Below, piece by piece: positions 1-6,826 of a stretch of DNA of 12,877 nucleotides. The stretch covers positions 1 through 12,877 of the forward strand of contig JASLRF010000132.1 in assembly GCA_030744095.1 (NCBI GenBank), in the 5' to 3' direction. Source of the DNA: Pirellulaceae bacterium. GTDB lineage: Bacteria; Planctomycetota; Planctomycetia; Pirellulales; Pirellulaceae. The position numbers and the translations under genes were made by a program. The first letter of the stretch is position 1; each line of letters starts with the position of its first letter. The notes under the pieces are model-generated. The model was not told the origin of the DNA. It worked only from the letters and a program-made list of their open reading frames with translations, and did no database searches.

Positions 1-152
1 TAGAAAGCGTGCAAGAACGATGCCGACATCATGCTTGCAACGGCTGCCCTACTGCCGCCGCAAGCACCTAGAAACGGTAGCACTGATAGCGGCCCATTTC
101 CCTGGATTCCACCGATTTAATACCGTTCCGGGAATCGCTGGCAGAGGACGCG
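1..152. other. left edge, no supported gene
   Basis: No convincing coding region is visible before the kinase. Plus-strand frame 2 is open from base 2 to a stop at 161-163, but its composition does not resemble a known protein. The kinase frame itself is open back to a TAG at 87-89. An AGAGG at 143-147 is a plausible Shine-Dalgarno sequence for the TTG at 153. Confidence 0.4.
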
Positions 153-2003
153 TTGCGCCATAGTGAAGCGCTCTTGTCGAAGGCGCAAGCTATTTCGCAC
201 ACTGGCAGCTTCGAGTGGGATGTCACTCGAGATCGACTCGTCTTGTCTGATGAACTACTTCGCATCTATGGAATTAAGCGTGACGAAATCGAGGGATCCA
301 TCGAAGACGTATTGCCCTTGATCGATCCGAGGGACCGTGACCTGATTCAGACGGGAATCGAGCGATCATTGAAAGCGGGCAAGATTGAGGGTACTGAGTT
401 TCGGATCACCCGACCCGACGGTACAGCTAGAACCCTGTTCGCCGTGGCGGAATTCGTAGCCTGGGAGGACAAGGAATATGCCGTGATCGTGGGGTTTGTG
501 CAAGACATCACCGAACGCAAGAACGCGGAAAACGCTCTGCGGGAGAGCGAGGAGCGGTTGCGCGAAGCACAGAAAATCGCACACCTTGGTTCCTACGATT
601 GCGACTTGCTTCAGGGCCACATTCGCTGGTCGGACGAAATGTACGAGATCTACGGATTCAATAAAGGTACGGTGCCCGATATCGAAGACGTACGTCGGTG
701 CATCGTCCCCGAGGATCGCGCGATTCTCGATAACGCACTGGCGAGTATGGACAGGCGTGATACTCCCACGAACATCGAGTACCGCATCAAGAAACCCAAT
801 GGCGAGCTTCGTCATGTCCTTGCCAGAGTGAAAGCGGAATTTGATGAGTCAGGCGAGATGGTGCGACTTGTCGGCACGTTGCAGGACATTACCGAGCAGA
901 AGAAGTCCGAGCAGCGTTACCGGACGGTCGCCGATCATACTTATGCCTGGGAGGTCTGGGAGAACCCAGACAAGTCCTTCAATTATGTGTCACCCGCCTG
1001 CAAAGAGATCTCCGGATATTCGGCCGAGCAGTTTCTTGCAAACCCGAGGCTCTTTGATGAAATCATCCTAGACGAGGACAAGGACGTTTGGAATGAGCAT
1101 AACCATGAGTCCACACCTCAGATTCAATTTCGTAGAGAAATTCAGTTCCGCATCAAGCGGAAAAATGGCACAACGGTCTGGATTGATCACTCGTGCCAGA
1201 CGGTTACCGACGAACATGGCACATTTCTGGGCTATCGTTCCAGCAATCGCGACATCACCGAGCGCAAGAATGCTGAAGAGGAGCTGCGGCAGCGGGAGGC
1301 AGAATTGGCCCATGTGACACGTGTCGGAACGATGGGTGAAATGGCCACCGTGCTAGCGCACGAGGTGAACCAACCGCTGGGGGCGATTGCCAACTACGCT
1401 GGAACGTGTGTTCATTTGCTTGCCAGCGATCAAGCCAGCCCCGACGTTCTACGGAACGCTCTGTCGCAGATTGACCAACAGGCTCGCCGTGCCGGTGAGA
1501 TCATTAACCGGCTGAAGCGATTTGTTACCAGTACCGCGCCCAACATTTCTGTGGTCGACCTGAATGAACTAATTCGGGAAGTGTGCGGACTGATGCGCAG
1601 CCAGATACAAACGCATCGTTCGTCGCTGCGATTGAATGTTGACGACTCGATGCCGATAGTGCAGGTGGACACCGTCCAGATTCAACAGGTGCTGGTCAAC
1701 CTGTTACAGAACGCCCTGGAGGCGATGGCAGAGATCGAGCCAGCTGACAGCTGGATTATCATCACGTCCGCGACGACGGCTGACGGTGCACAAGTCTCCA
1801 TCTGCGATCGCGGCCAAGGAATGTCGCCGCACGTGGTGGATAAGCTATTCGAGCCCTATTTTAGCACCAAGCCAAAAGGACTTGGCATGGGACTTAGAAT
1901 TAGCCAACGTATCATTCAAGCACATGGAGGCAGCCTGTCGGCCTCGACGAATCCAGATGGCGGAGCGACGTTTCAATTCACCCTGCCAATCAAGACAGAT
2001 TGA
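153..2003 (+). CDS. PAS-domain sensor histidine kinase (FixL/HPK4-like)
   Basis: Probable cytoplasmic two-component sensor kinase that autophosphorylates on histidine and passes phosphate to an unseen response regulator. There are no membrane segments or signal peptide. Three PAS/PAC units lie at about residues 12-122, 138-248 and 255-370; each ends in a variant of DITE(R/Q)K followed by a short coiled linker. The DHp domain has the H-box AHEVNQPLG with phospho-acceptor His403, the form seen in FixL/DctB-type kinases. The catalytic domain shows the N box (LLQNALEAM, Asn520), the G1 box DRGQGM (552-557), FEPYFSTK and GLGMGL. The only canonical start in this frame is TTG153, with AGAGG 5 nt upstream. 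However, the frame stays open back to base 90, and the residues just before it (AEDA) look like pre-PAS linker, so the N-terminus is uncertain. It runs convergently into parB, leaving 30 bp. What the PAS domains sense (haem, flavin, other ligands) cannot be read from the sequence. Confidence 0.92.
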   Translation: MRHSEALLSKAQAISHTGSFEWDVTRDRLVLSDELLRIYGIKRDEIEGSIEDVLPLIDPRDRDLIQTGIERSLKAGKIEGTEFRITRPDGTARTLFAVAEFVAWEDKEYAVIVGFVQDITERKNAENALRESEERLREAQKIAHLGSYDCDLLQGHIRWSDEMYEIYGFNKGTVPDIEDVRRCIVPEDRAILDNALASMDRRDTPTNIEYRIKKPNGELRHVLARVKAEFDESGEMVRLVGTLQDITEQKKSEQRYRTVADHTYAWEVWENPDKSFNYVSPACKEISGYSAEQFLANPRLFDEIILDEDKDVWNEHNHESTPQIQFRREIQFRIKRKNGTTVWIDHSCQTVTDEHGTFLGYRSSNRDITERKNAEEELRQREAELAHVTRVGTMGEMATVLAHEVNQPLGAIANYAGTCVHLLASDQASPDVLRNALSQIDQQARRAGEIINRLKRFVTSTAPNISVVDLNELIREVCGLMRSQIQTHRSSLRLNVDDSMPIVQVDTVQIQQVLVNLLQNALEAMAEIEPADSWIIITSATTADGAQVSICDRGQGMSPHVVDKLFEPYFSTKPKGLGMGLRISQRIIQAHGGSLSASTNPDGGATFQFTLPIKTD

Positions 2004-2033
2004 GCCACTCGTAGAAAGATCAACCAACGGCAC

Positions 2034-3041
2034 TCAGGCGATTTCCTGATCGCCACCCTGTTGGTCTTGCCGCAGAGTCGCCGTGCCATTGAGCAGAGCA
2101 CGCAAACGATCGAATTCGTCGTGGTCGGAAAAATGGACAACGATTTTTCCACGACCCTTTTTGCTTTGTCGAATCTCGATTTTCGTTCCCAGTGCGATTC
2201 GTAGCTCTTGTTCCAGAGAAGCAACCTGGTCGCTTTCGGTTCGCTTACTCCTTCGCTCACCGGCCATGTCCAGAATATTATCGTCCATGTCGCTGACCGC
2301 TTCGCCGACTCGTCGTTCGGTGTCGCGAACGCTCCAACCTTCGCTGAGGATCTGCTCGCACAGCTGAATCTGTTCGCTCTCTTCACCCAACGGCAACAAT
2401 GCTCGCGCGTGGCCGGCGGATATCGCGCTTGTGCGGACGGCGTCGAGTACTTGGAGGGGTAACTCCAGAAGCCGCATCAAGTTGGCAATTGTCGACCGGT
2501 CGATCTTCAGTCGCTGCGCCAGATCGTCCTGGGTGCAAGTATGTTCGTCGAGATAGCGTTTGAACGACAGCGCCTTTTCAATCGCGTTTAGATCCTTGCG
2601 CTGCAGATTCTCGACGATCGCCAATTCTGCGACCAGCCGATCGTCGGCGTCTTTGATTCGTGCGGGTACTTGCGACCAGCCGGCCTGGATTGCCGCCCGC
2701 AGTCGGCGTTCGCCAGAAATCAGCTGATACCGCTCGCCCGTCCGCCGTACCAAAACTGGCTGCAGCATATCGTGTTCTTTGAGGCTCTCGGAAAGTGAGG
2801 CGATTTCGGCTTGCCCAAATTCGCGACGGGGCTGAAATGGGTTGTCGTCGATCTCGTAGACGTTCAACAGAAAGACATCGGAGATGGAACCACTCGGTCC
2901 TGCTGGCGACTGGTCGTTGCCTCCGTTGTTGAGGACCGAGAGATCACGGGCTTCTCCCATCCTCTGCTCGCTGCCATCTGGTTCGTTGGGCGTCCCTAAC
3001 AATGCCGCCAGTCCGCGGCCAAGTCTCCGATCCTTCGTCAC
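2034..3041 (-). CDS. parB: ParB/Spo0J chromosome partitioning protein
   Basis: CTP-dependent DNA clamp that loads at parS and organises the origin region for segregation by ParA. With the start chosen here it has 335 residues. Visible parts in order: the N-terminal ParA-contacting motif LGRGLAALLG (7-16); an acidic, Gly/Ser-rich linker; the ParB/Srx CTP-binding domain with NPFQPRR (67-73) and GERRLRA (110-116); ENLQRKDLN (144-152); the parS-reading helix-turn-helix TQDDLAQRLKIDRSTI (170-185); and a C-terminal dimerisation domain (about 277-317). The frame extends to a GTG at 3089 and also has an ATG at 3071. I chose the GTG at 3039-3041 because GGGAGG (plus-strand cctccc, 3051-3056) lies 9 nt upstream and the protein then begins just before KDRRLGRGL, as is usual in the family. 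No parA is next to it; the parS array lies about 570 bp upstream of its start. Confidence 0.96.
   Translation of the reverse strand: MTKDRRLGRGLAALLGTPNEPDGSEQRMGEARDLSVLNNGGNDQSPAGPSGSISDVFLLNVYEIDDNPFQPRREFGQAEIASLSESLKEHDMLQPVLVRRTGERYQLISGERRLRAAIQAGWSQVPARIKDADDRLVAELAIVENLQRKDLNAIEKALSFKRYLDEHTCTQDDLAQRLKIDRSTIANLMRLLELPLQVLDAVRTSAISAGHARALLPLGEESEQIQLCEQILSEGWSVRDTERRVGEAVSDMDDNILDMAGERRSKRTESDQVASLEQELRIALGTKIEIRQSKKGRGKIVVHFSDHDEFDRLRALLNGTATLRQDQQGGDQEIA
2037..2054. terminator. small inverted repeat at the kinase/parB convergence
   Basis: GGCGAT (2037-2042) and ATCGCC (2049-2054) form a perfect 6-bp stem with a 6-nt loop, overlapping the last codons of parB and just past the kinase stop. 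There is no T tract. It could be a weak bidirectional terminator for the two convergent genes, or chance. Confidence 0.25.
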
Positions 3042-3251
3042 GATGAACTGCCTCCCTGCAATGCTCGACATCGTTGGCGCCCGTTGCACCCTATCTGCGA
3101 ACCGATACCTTTGCTAGCAGTTCGCGAGCCGATTCATCGAGCGTTATTATTTGAAATCGCGGGTAATTCATCGACGTCCCTGCCGAATCATGTCCCGTCG
3201 GTCAGTCTTTTGATTGCGATCGCTTGGTGCAAACCGAAATCACCAACCCCT

Positions 3252-3260
3252 TGTGGATGA
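3252..3260 (-). promoter_or_regulatory. isolated near-consensus DnaA box
   Basis: The minus strand reads TCATCCACA, one mismatch from the DnaA box TTATCCACA. Only one was found in the intergenic region, so it does not by itself make a replication origin. It is noted because it lies between parB and the parS array. Confidence 0.25.
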
Positions 3261-3369
3261 CTTTTCGGATTTTTCACTTCGGTTGCGTGAGTCGATCCAA
3301 GCTGAAAACCGGCCGGGCAGCCATCGGTCTGGCATGGCGCCGGCACAAAACCGCTGATTTTGCGTGCCA

Positions 3370-3420
3370 CGACGGCAGAATCTAACCAAGCTGCCGTCGA
3401 CTGTCGGCCCCATTTTTTTT
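3370..3420 (+). terminator. 9-bp inverted repeat followed by T8
   Basis: CGACGGCAG (3370-3378) and CTGCCGTCG (3391-3399) pair perfectly around a 12-nt loop. A run of eight T follows at 3413-3420. The run is 13 nt past this stem, but a smaller GCCG/CGGC stem (3393-3396/3405-3408) ends 4 nt before it, so either of two mutually exclusive folds could act. As a plus-strand terminator it would imply an unannotated short transcript, because no plus-strand gene is upstream. On the minus strand it could be a leader or protein-binding element for parB. Confidence 0.3.
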
Positions 3421-3505
3421 CGCCAGTTCGGAAAACAAAGGTCGGTCGTTCAACAATCACGATTGAACCGTTGAAAGGCGATGTCTCGTGAAGTCTGGCG
3501 ATATT

Positions 3506-3533
3506 GTGAAACTCGGAGGTTTCACATGAAACA
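3506..3533. promoter_or_regulatory. parS: degenerate parS plus an extra half-site
   Basis: GTTTCACATGAAAC at 3519-3532 differs from the perfect parS core by one base at the centre (CACATG for CACGTG). A lone right half-site, GTGAAAC, lies at 3506-3512, and the intervening six bases place it as an inverted repeat with GTTTCAC at 3519-3525. It may be a weak ParB site or a decayed member of the array 76 bp further right. Confidence 0.55.
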
Positions 3534-3608
3534 TTACATACTCTCCAGGCCTCCTGGATTTCGCAAAGGCCTGAAAGGATGACGGTAACGCAGAGGTCTT
3601 ATATCGCC

Positions 3609-3680
3609 TGTTTCACGTGAAACATCTTGTTGCTGCGATCCGTCTGTTTCACGTGAAACATCTTGTTGCTGTGATTCACC
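3609..3680. repeat. tandem 36-bp repeat containing parS sites 1 and 2
   Basis: Bases 3609-3644 and 3645-3680 are direct repeats with 32 of 36 positions identical; the four differences are all transitions. The shared part extends beyond parS through ATCTTGTTGCTG. Later inter-parS segments have unrelated sequence but keep the 36-bp step, and GATCCGTC recurs after site 4. This points to duplication of a parS-bearing unit. Confidence 0.8.
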
Positions 3681-3782
3681 TGTTTCACGTGAAACGATCG
3701 AACGTCGCCAGCCGCCTGTTTCACGTGAAACACGTAGCCTTTAAGATCCGTCGCACCCGGCAGACCCGTTTCACGTGAAACG
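3609..3782. promoter_or_regulatory. parS: parS array: five perfect ParB-binding sites
   Basis: The 14-bp palindrome GTTTCACGTGAAAC, the near-universal chromosomal parS core, occurs five times. The 16-bp windows are 3609-3624, 3645-3660, 3681-3696, 3717-3732 and 3767-3782. Sites 1, 2 and 4 have the full TGTTTCACGTGAAACA; site 3 ends in G; site 5 has C and G at its ends. Centre-to-centre steps are 36, 36, 36 and 50 bp. The array starts 25 bp from the DUF1015 stop codon and lies about 570 bp upstream of parB. That ParB reads this core is established for the family; that this array is the chromosome's centromere is inference from position and copy number. Confidence 0.95.
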
Positions 3783-3806
3783 CCCAGTAATAAGACCATT
3801 CCATCG

Positions 3807-5123
3807 CTAGACCAGAGGGTTGACGACCAGGCCACTAAGCAACTTGGGAAAGAAGTACGTGCTCTTGGCGGGCATTCGTTCGCCGTGCTCGCTGATCTGG
3901 CGAATATGATGAAGCGTCGCGGGCATTACTAGTGCGGCCAGCGGGAATGGCGCGGCGTCTGTTTCACCGGTTTCCAGGGCAGCAACCAGTTCGTCGACCA
4001 GGTGAACGTACTTGGGCTTGGGCAAGTCCTTGCCGTCCAACAGCGTCTCAATGGCGAGCCGATGGAGGATGCTAACGCCCAAGCCCTGCCAGTCCGAGCT
4101 GTGATCACTGGCGATTTCTGCCATACGACTCATTCCTTGCTCATTTAACCGGACTCTGGTCCATCGCTGGTCCTTGGTCGTAAAGAATGCGAGTTCGCGC
4201 TGATCATCTTCCAGTTCGATGGACTCCCAGATGGTATGAGCTTGCGCTGGACCTTCGCCGGCGTCCTGCGTTTCAAAAGAGCCGTCGAGCTTGGCAATCA
4301 GTTCGGCCGCAGTCATCGCTGGAAGGCCACGAAACAGTCGGTGAGTGGGTAACACAATCATGCCTGGATCGTTCATGCCGACGCACATGGTCATCACATA
4401 GTTGGCTGGGTGTTGAGGCGGCAAGTCATCTTCGGCAGCCAACTGGTCACAGTAGTTGCACGCCGTTTCGTAGCGGTGATGTCCGTCGGCGACGAACATC
4501 GGTTTTGGGCCCATCGCTGCCGCCAATTGTGAAATGACCTGTACATCCGAAACCGGCCAGAGTTGATGGACGATACCCAGGTGGTCTGTGGCTTCGAGCG
4601 GCGCGACGCCGCTGACCGTGGCCTCCAAAAGAGACTGCGCTTCGTTATCCGCATCAGGGTAGATGCCGAAAATCTGGCTGAGATTTGCACGACAAGCGGT
4701 GATCAATCTAAGCCGATCCGCTTTGGCAGCGGCGTGCGTTTCTTCGTGCGGATAGATCGTCCCTTCGCCGAAACGTTCGAGCTTGACTCGGGCCATGAAT
4801 CCACGACGAGTGAACTCTTGACCACCATATGAAAAGACCTGATGGTAGACATACACGGCTGGATCTGGGTCTGCTTGCAAGACACCTTCCGCTCGCCAGT
4901 TCTTCAGAAATCGGGCCGCCCGTTTATATCGATCGTCCTTCTCGTCGTCGCCCGGTTCCTCACGATTCAGGATCAGGCGGACCACATTGGCTGGATGCCG
5001 CTGATAGAGTTCATTTTGCAATTCTGGACCGATCACGTCGTAAGGCGGTGCGATGACGTCGCTGAGCGAACCGACGTGTCCCAAGTCGTAGCGGAGTCCA
5101 CGAAATGCTTCAATTTGTGGCAT
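3807..5123 (-). CDS. DUF1015 family protein
   Basis: Conserved protein of unknown function, 438 residues from the ATG at 5121-5123. The frame extends to a TTG at 5147, but the ATG has AGGA 8 nt upstream and gives the family-like beginning MPQIEAFRGLRYD. Visible family motifs are IAPPYDVI (24-31), the block PHEETHAAAKADRLRL (125-140), and VADGHHRYETA (211-221). The last resembles the ParB/sulfiredoxin signature (ParB GERRLRA; sulfiredoxin GCHRY), so a nucleotide-binding ParB/Srx-like fold is possible, but this is inference. There is no signal peptide or membrane segment, so it is probably cytoplasmic. A strong terminator separates it from ahcY upstream, so it should have its own promoter, which I could not identify with confidence. 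The parS array begins 24 bp beyond its stop. Confidence 0.9.
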   Translation of the reverse strand: MPQIEAFRGLRYDLGHVGSLSDVIAPPYDVIGPELQNELYQRHPANVVRLILNREEPGDDEKDDRYKRAARFLKNWRAEGVLQADPDPAVYVYHQVFSYGGQEFTRRGFMARVKLERFGEGTIYPHEETHAAAKADRLRLITACRANLSQIFGIYPDADNEAQSLLEATVSGVAPLEATDHLGIVHQLWPVSDVQVISQLAAAMGPKPMFVADGHHRYETACNYCDQLAAEDDLPPQHPANYVMTMCVGMNDPGMIVLPTHRLFRGLPAMTAAELIAKLDGSFETQDAGEGPAQAHTIWESIELEDDQRELAFFTTKDQRWTRVRLNEQGMSRMAEIASDHSSDWQGLGVSILHRLAIETLLDGKDLPKPKYVHLVDELVAALETGETDAAPFPLAALVMPATLHHIRQISEHGERMPAKSTYFFPKLLSGLVVNPLV

Positions 5124-5222
5124 GAATGTTGTCCTGAAGGGGCTCAACGGCGGGCAGCAACCTGCCGTCTGTCAATGGGTTATGTAGCGGCAACAGGCCG
5201 CGAGGGGATCACGGATGATAAC

Positions 5223-5251
5223 AAAAAAGCCGCTGGGGAAAACCCAGCGGC
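5223..5251 (-). terminator. Rho-independent terminator of ahcY
   Basis: On the minus strand GCCGCTGGG and CCCAGCGGC form a perfect 9-bp GC-rich stem (plus-strand arms 5229-5237 and 5243-5251) with a 5-nt loop, followed directly by six T (5223-5228). It begins 27 nt after the ahcY stop codon and should end ahcY transcription before the DUF1015 gene. Confidence 0.95.
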
Positions 5252-5278
5252 TGGCGTCGCTGTAGCAACCGATTCGGT

Positions 5279-6610
5279 TTAGTAGCGATAGTGATCAGGC
5301 TTGAAAGGACCTTCAGTGGGCAGCCCCAGATACTCGGATTGCTTCGGTGTTAGCTTCGTCAGTTTGGCACCCAGGTGGCCCAGGTGAAGCCGAGCAACTT
5401 CCTCGTCGAGTATTTTGGGAAGTGTATAAACGCCAACTTCGTAGTTCTCGTGATTCTGCCAAATCTCCATTTGGGCCAGAACTTGATTCGTGAACGAGTT
5501 GCTCATCACAAACGAAGGATGTCCAGTAGCACAACCCAGATTCACCAACCGACCCTGGGCCAATAGCAGGATCGAATGCCCATCGGGGAAGGTGTATCGA
5601 TCGACGGGCCCACCGACATCCTGGTCGTCCTTGATCCGTTCGCATTTGATCGTCTTGCTTTCGGTCAAGTACGCGACATCGATTTCGATATCAAAATGCC
5701 CGATATTGCAGACGATCGCGTCGTCTCGCATCCTTTCCATGTCTTCACCCCGAATCACGTCACAGCAGCCGGTGGTGGTTACGAAGATATGACCTTGTGG
5801 TGCCGCATCTTCCATTGTGACCACTTCGTACCCTTCCATGGCAGCTTGGAGGGCGTTGATGGGATCGATCTCCGTAACGAGGACTCGGGCACCAAGGCCG
5901 TCCAATGATTCGGCGCAACCCTTGCCAACGTCGCCGAAGCCACACACGACCACGGTCTTACCAGCAACCATCACGTCGGTGGCACGCTTGACGCCGTCGG
6001 CGAGAGATTCGCGACAACCGTACTTGTTATCGAATTTGCTTTTCGTTACCGAGTCGTTGACGTTGATTACCGGGACACGAAGTTCGTTATTCTCCAACAT
6101 GCGTTGAACAGCGTGGATTCCCGTTGTCGTTTCCTCACTGATGCCGCGGATCTCGACCAACATTTCGGGAAATCGTTTGTGAACGATGGTGGTAAGATCG
6201 CCACCGTCATCCAAAATCATGTTCAAGGGCTTTCCGTCCGGGAAAATGAGTGTCTGTTCGATGCACCATTCGTACTCTTCCTCGGTTTCGCCTTTCCAGG
6301 CATAGACGGGAAATCCACGCTTGGCCATCGCCGCGGCGGCATGGTCCTGCGTCGAAAAAATGTTGCAGCTGCTCCACGTGACGTCTGCCCCGAGCGCAAC
6401 GAGGGTCTCCATCAGGACCGCAGTTTGGACCGTCATGTGAAGGCAACCGGCAATCCTAGCCCCGGCAAGTGGCTTGCATTCGCCGTACTGTTCTCGAAGC
6501 GACATCAAGCCCGGCATTTCATTTTCGGCCAACATGATTTCCTTGCGACCGAGTCCGGCAAGTCCGAGATCTTTGACTTTGTACGGTAACTTCTGATCGA
6601 CTTGCGACAC
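5279..6610 (-). CDS. ahcY: S-adenosylhomocysteine hydrolase
   Basis: NAD-dependent adenosylhomocysteinase (EC 3.3.1.1): splits S-adenosylhomocysteine into adenosine and homocysteine, removing the product inhibitor of methyltransferases in the activated methyl cycle. The protein has 443 residues from the GTG at 6608-6610, chosen because AAGGAG lies 6 nt upstream; the frame runs on to 6769, but that extension has no family character. Seen: HMTVQTA (58-64), LDDGGD (133-138) with catalytic Asp135, SEETTTG (158-164), [13 protein letters not shown] (183-195) with Lys190 and Asp194, the Rossmann NAD loop [13 protein letters not shown] (221-233), GHFDIEID (304-311), and the C-terminal FKPDHYRY whose Lys and Tyr reach into the partner subunit's NAD site. 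It lacks the roughly 40-residue insertion found in many bacterial and plant enzymes after DDGGD, so it is of the shorter type seen in animals and archaea. It is flanked by its own promoter candidate and a strong terminator, indicating a monocistronic unit. Confidence 0.98.
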   Translation of the reverse strand: MSQVDQKLPYKVKDLGLAGLGRKEIMLAENEMPGLMSLREQYGECKPLAGARIAGCLHMTVQTAVLMETLVALGADVTWSSCNIFSTQDHAAAAMAKRGFPVYAWKGETEEEYEWCIEQTLIFPDGKPLNMILDDGGDLTTIVHKRFPEMLVEIRGISEETTTGIHAVQRMLENNELRVPVINVNDSVTKSKFDNKYGCRESLADGVKRATDVMVAGKTVVVCGFGDVGKGCAESLDGLGARVLVTEIDPINALQAAMEGYEVVTMEDAAPQGHIFVTTTGCCDVIRGEDMERMRDDAIVCNIGHFDIEIDVAYLTESKTIKCERIKDDQDVGGPVDRYTFPDGHSILLLAQGRLVNLGCATGHPSFVMSNSFTNQVLAQMEIWQNHENYEVGVYTLPKILDEEVARLHLGHLGAKLTKLTPKQSEYLGLPTEGPFKPDHYRY

Positions 6611-6734
6611 GTGTGTCTCCTTTTGCAGCGGCGAATGAAATGCTTGTTCGTGCTTTGACCGCCCCGTAGGTGCGGGTGTTTTGGGCGACGACGCGTGATG
6701 CCAATGACGCCGCAATCGGGTTCTATACGCCGAT

Positions 6735-6764
6735 ATCATATGACGTACCCCCTCATTTCGACAA
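6735..6764 (-). promoter_or_regulatory. sigma70-type promoter candidate for ahcY
   Basis: The minus strand has TTGTCG (plus 6759-6764) and TATGAT (plus 6735-6740) separated by 18 bp: four of six and five of six matches to the -35 and -10 consensus. Transcription would start near 6728 and leave a leader of about 118 nt before the GTG start. Confidence 0.5.
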
Positions 6765-6788
6765 CCCATGCGAAATACCGGTTCCCAG

Positions 6789-6816
6789 CTATGCTGCCAT
6801 CACACTGGCAACATAG
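6789..6816 (-). terminator. hairpin after trpF
   Basis: CTATGTTGCCA and TGGCAGCATAG (minus strand; plus arms 6806-6816 and 6789-6799) pair over 11 positions with one G-T wobble around a 6-nt loop, 10 nt past the trpF stop. No T tract follows, so it may be a Rho-assisted terminator or an mRNA 3'-end stabiliser rather than a classical intrinsic terminator. Confidence 0.5.
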
Positions 6817-6826
6817 CGCTGTCGGC

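Larger units (their letters stand above)
3042..3608. other. non-coding region between parB and the parS array
   Basis: About 570 bp with no convincing gene. The open frame at 3188-3460 (-) has a GTG start without a Shine-Dalgarno sequence and no recognisable protein. Contents noted: the parB ribosome-binding site (3051-3056); a near-consensus DnaA box on the minus strand (3252-3260, TCATCCACA); a perfect 9-bp inverted repeat (3370-3378/3391-3399) followed by eight T (3413-3420); a 6-bp inverted repeat (3448-3453/3463-3468); a parS half-site plus degenerate parS (3506-3533); and a 6-bp inverted repeat (3544-3549/3553-3558). No clear -35/-10 pair for parB could be picked out. Confidence 0.6.

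Noticed and set aside
3188..3460. A 90-residue minus-strand open frame in the parB-parS gap
   Set aside because: GTG start without a Shine-Dalgarno, no recognisable motif, and it overlaps several inverted repeats; most likely non-coding.
3609..3782. CRISPR-like impression from regularly spaced identical palindromes
   Set aside because: The repeats are the parS palindrome, the intervening segments are about 20 bp and two are nearly identical, one step is 50 bp, and no cas genes are present.
3599..3835. A 78-residue minus-strand open frame with repeated FHVKQ
   Set aside because: The repeat is just parS read in one frame; the 36-bp period is a multiple of three, so it stays open. It overlaps the end of the DUF1015 gene and shows no Shine-Dalgarno or independent protein character.
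5147..5175. TTGACA on the minus strand (5170-5175) as a -35 for the DUF1015 gene
   Set aside because: No acceptable -10 lies 16-18 bp downstream on that strand.
6611..6728. Known SAH or SAM riboswitch in the ahcY leader
   Set aside because: The conserved core sequence I would expect for those classes is not visible; only generic stems are seen.
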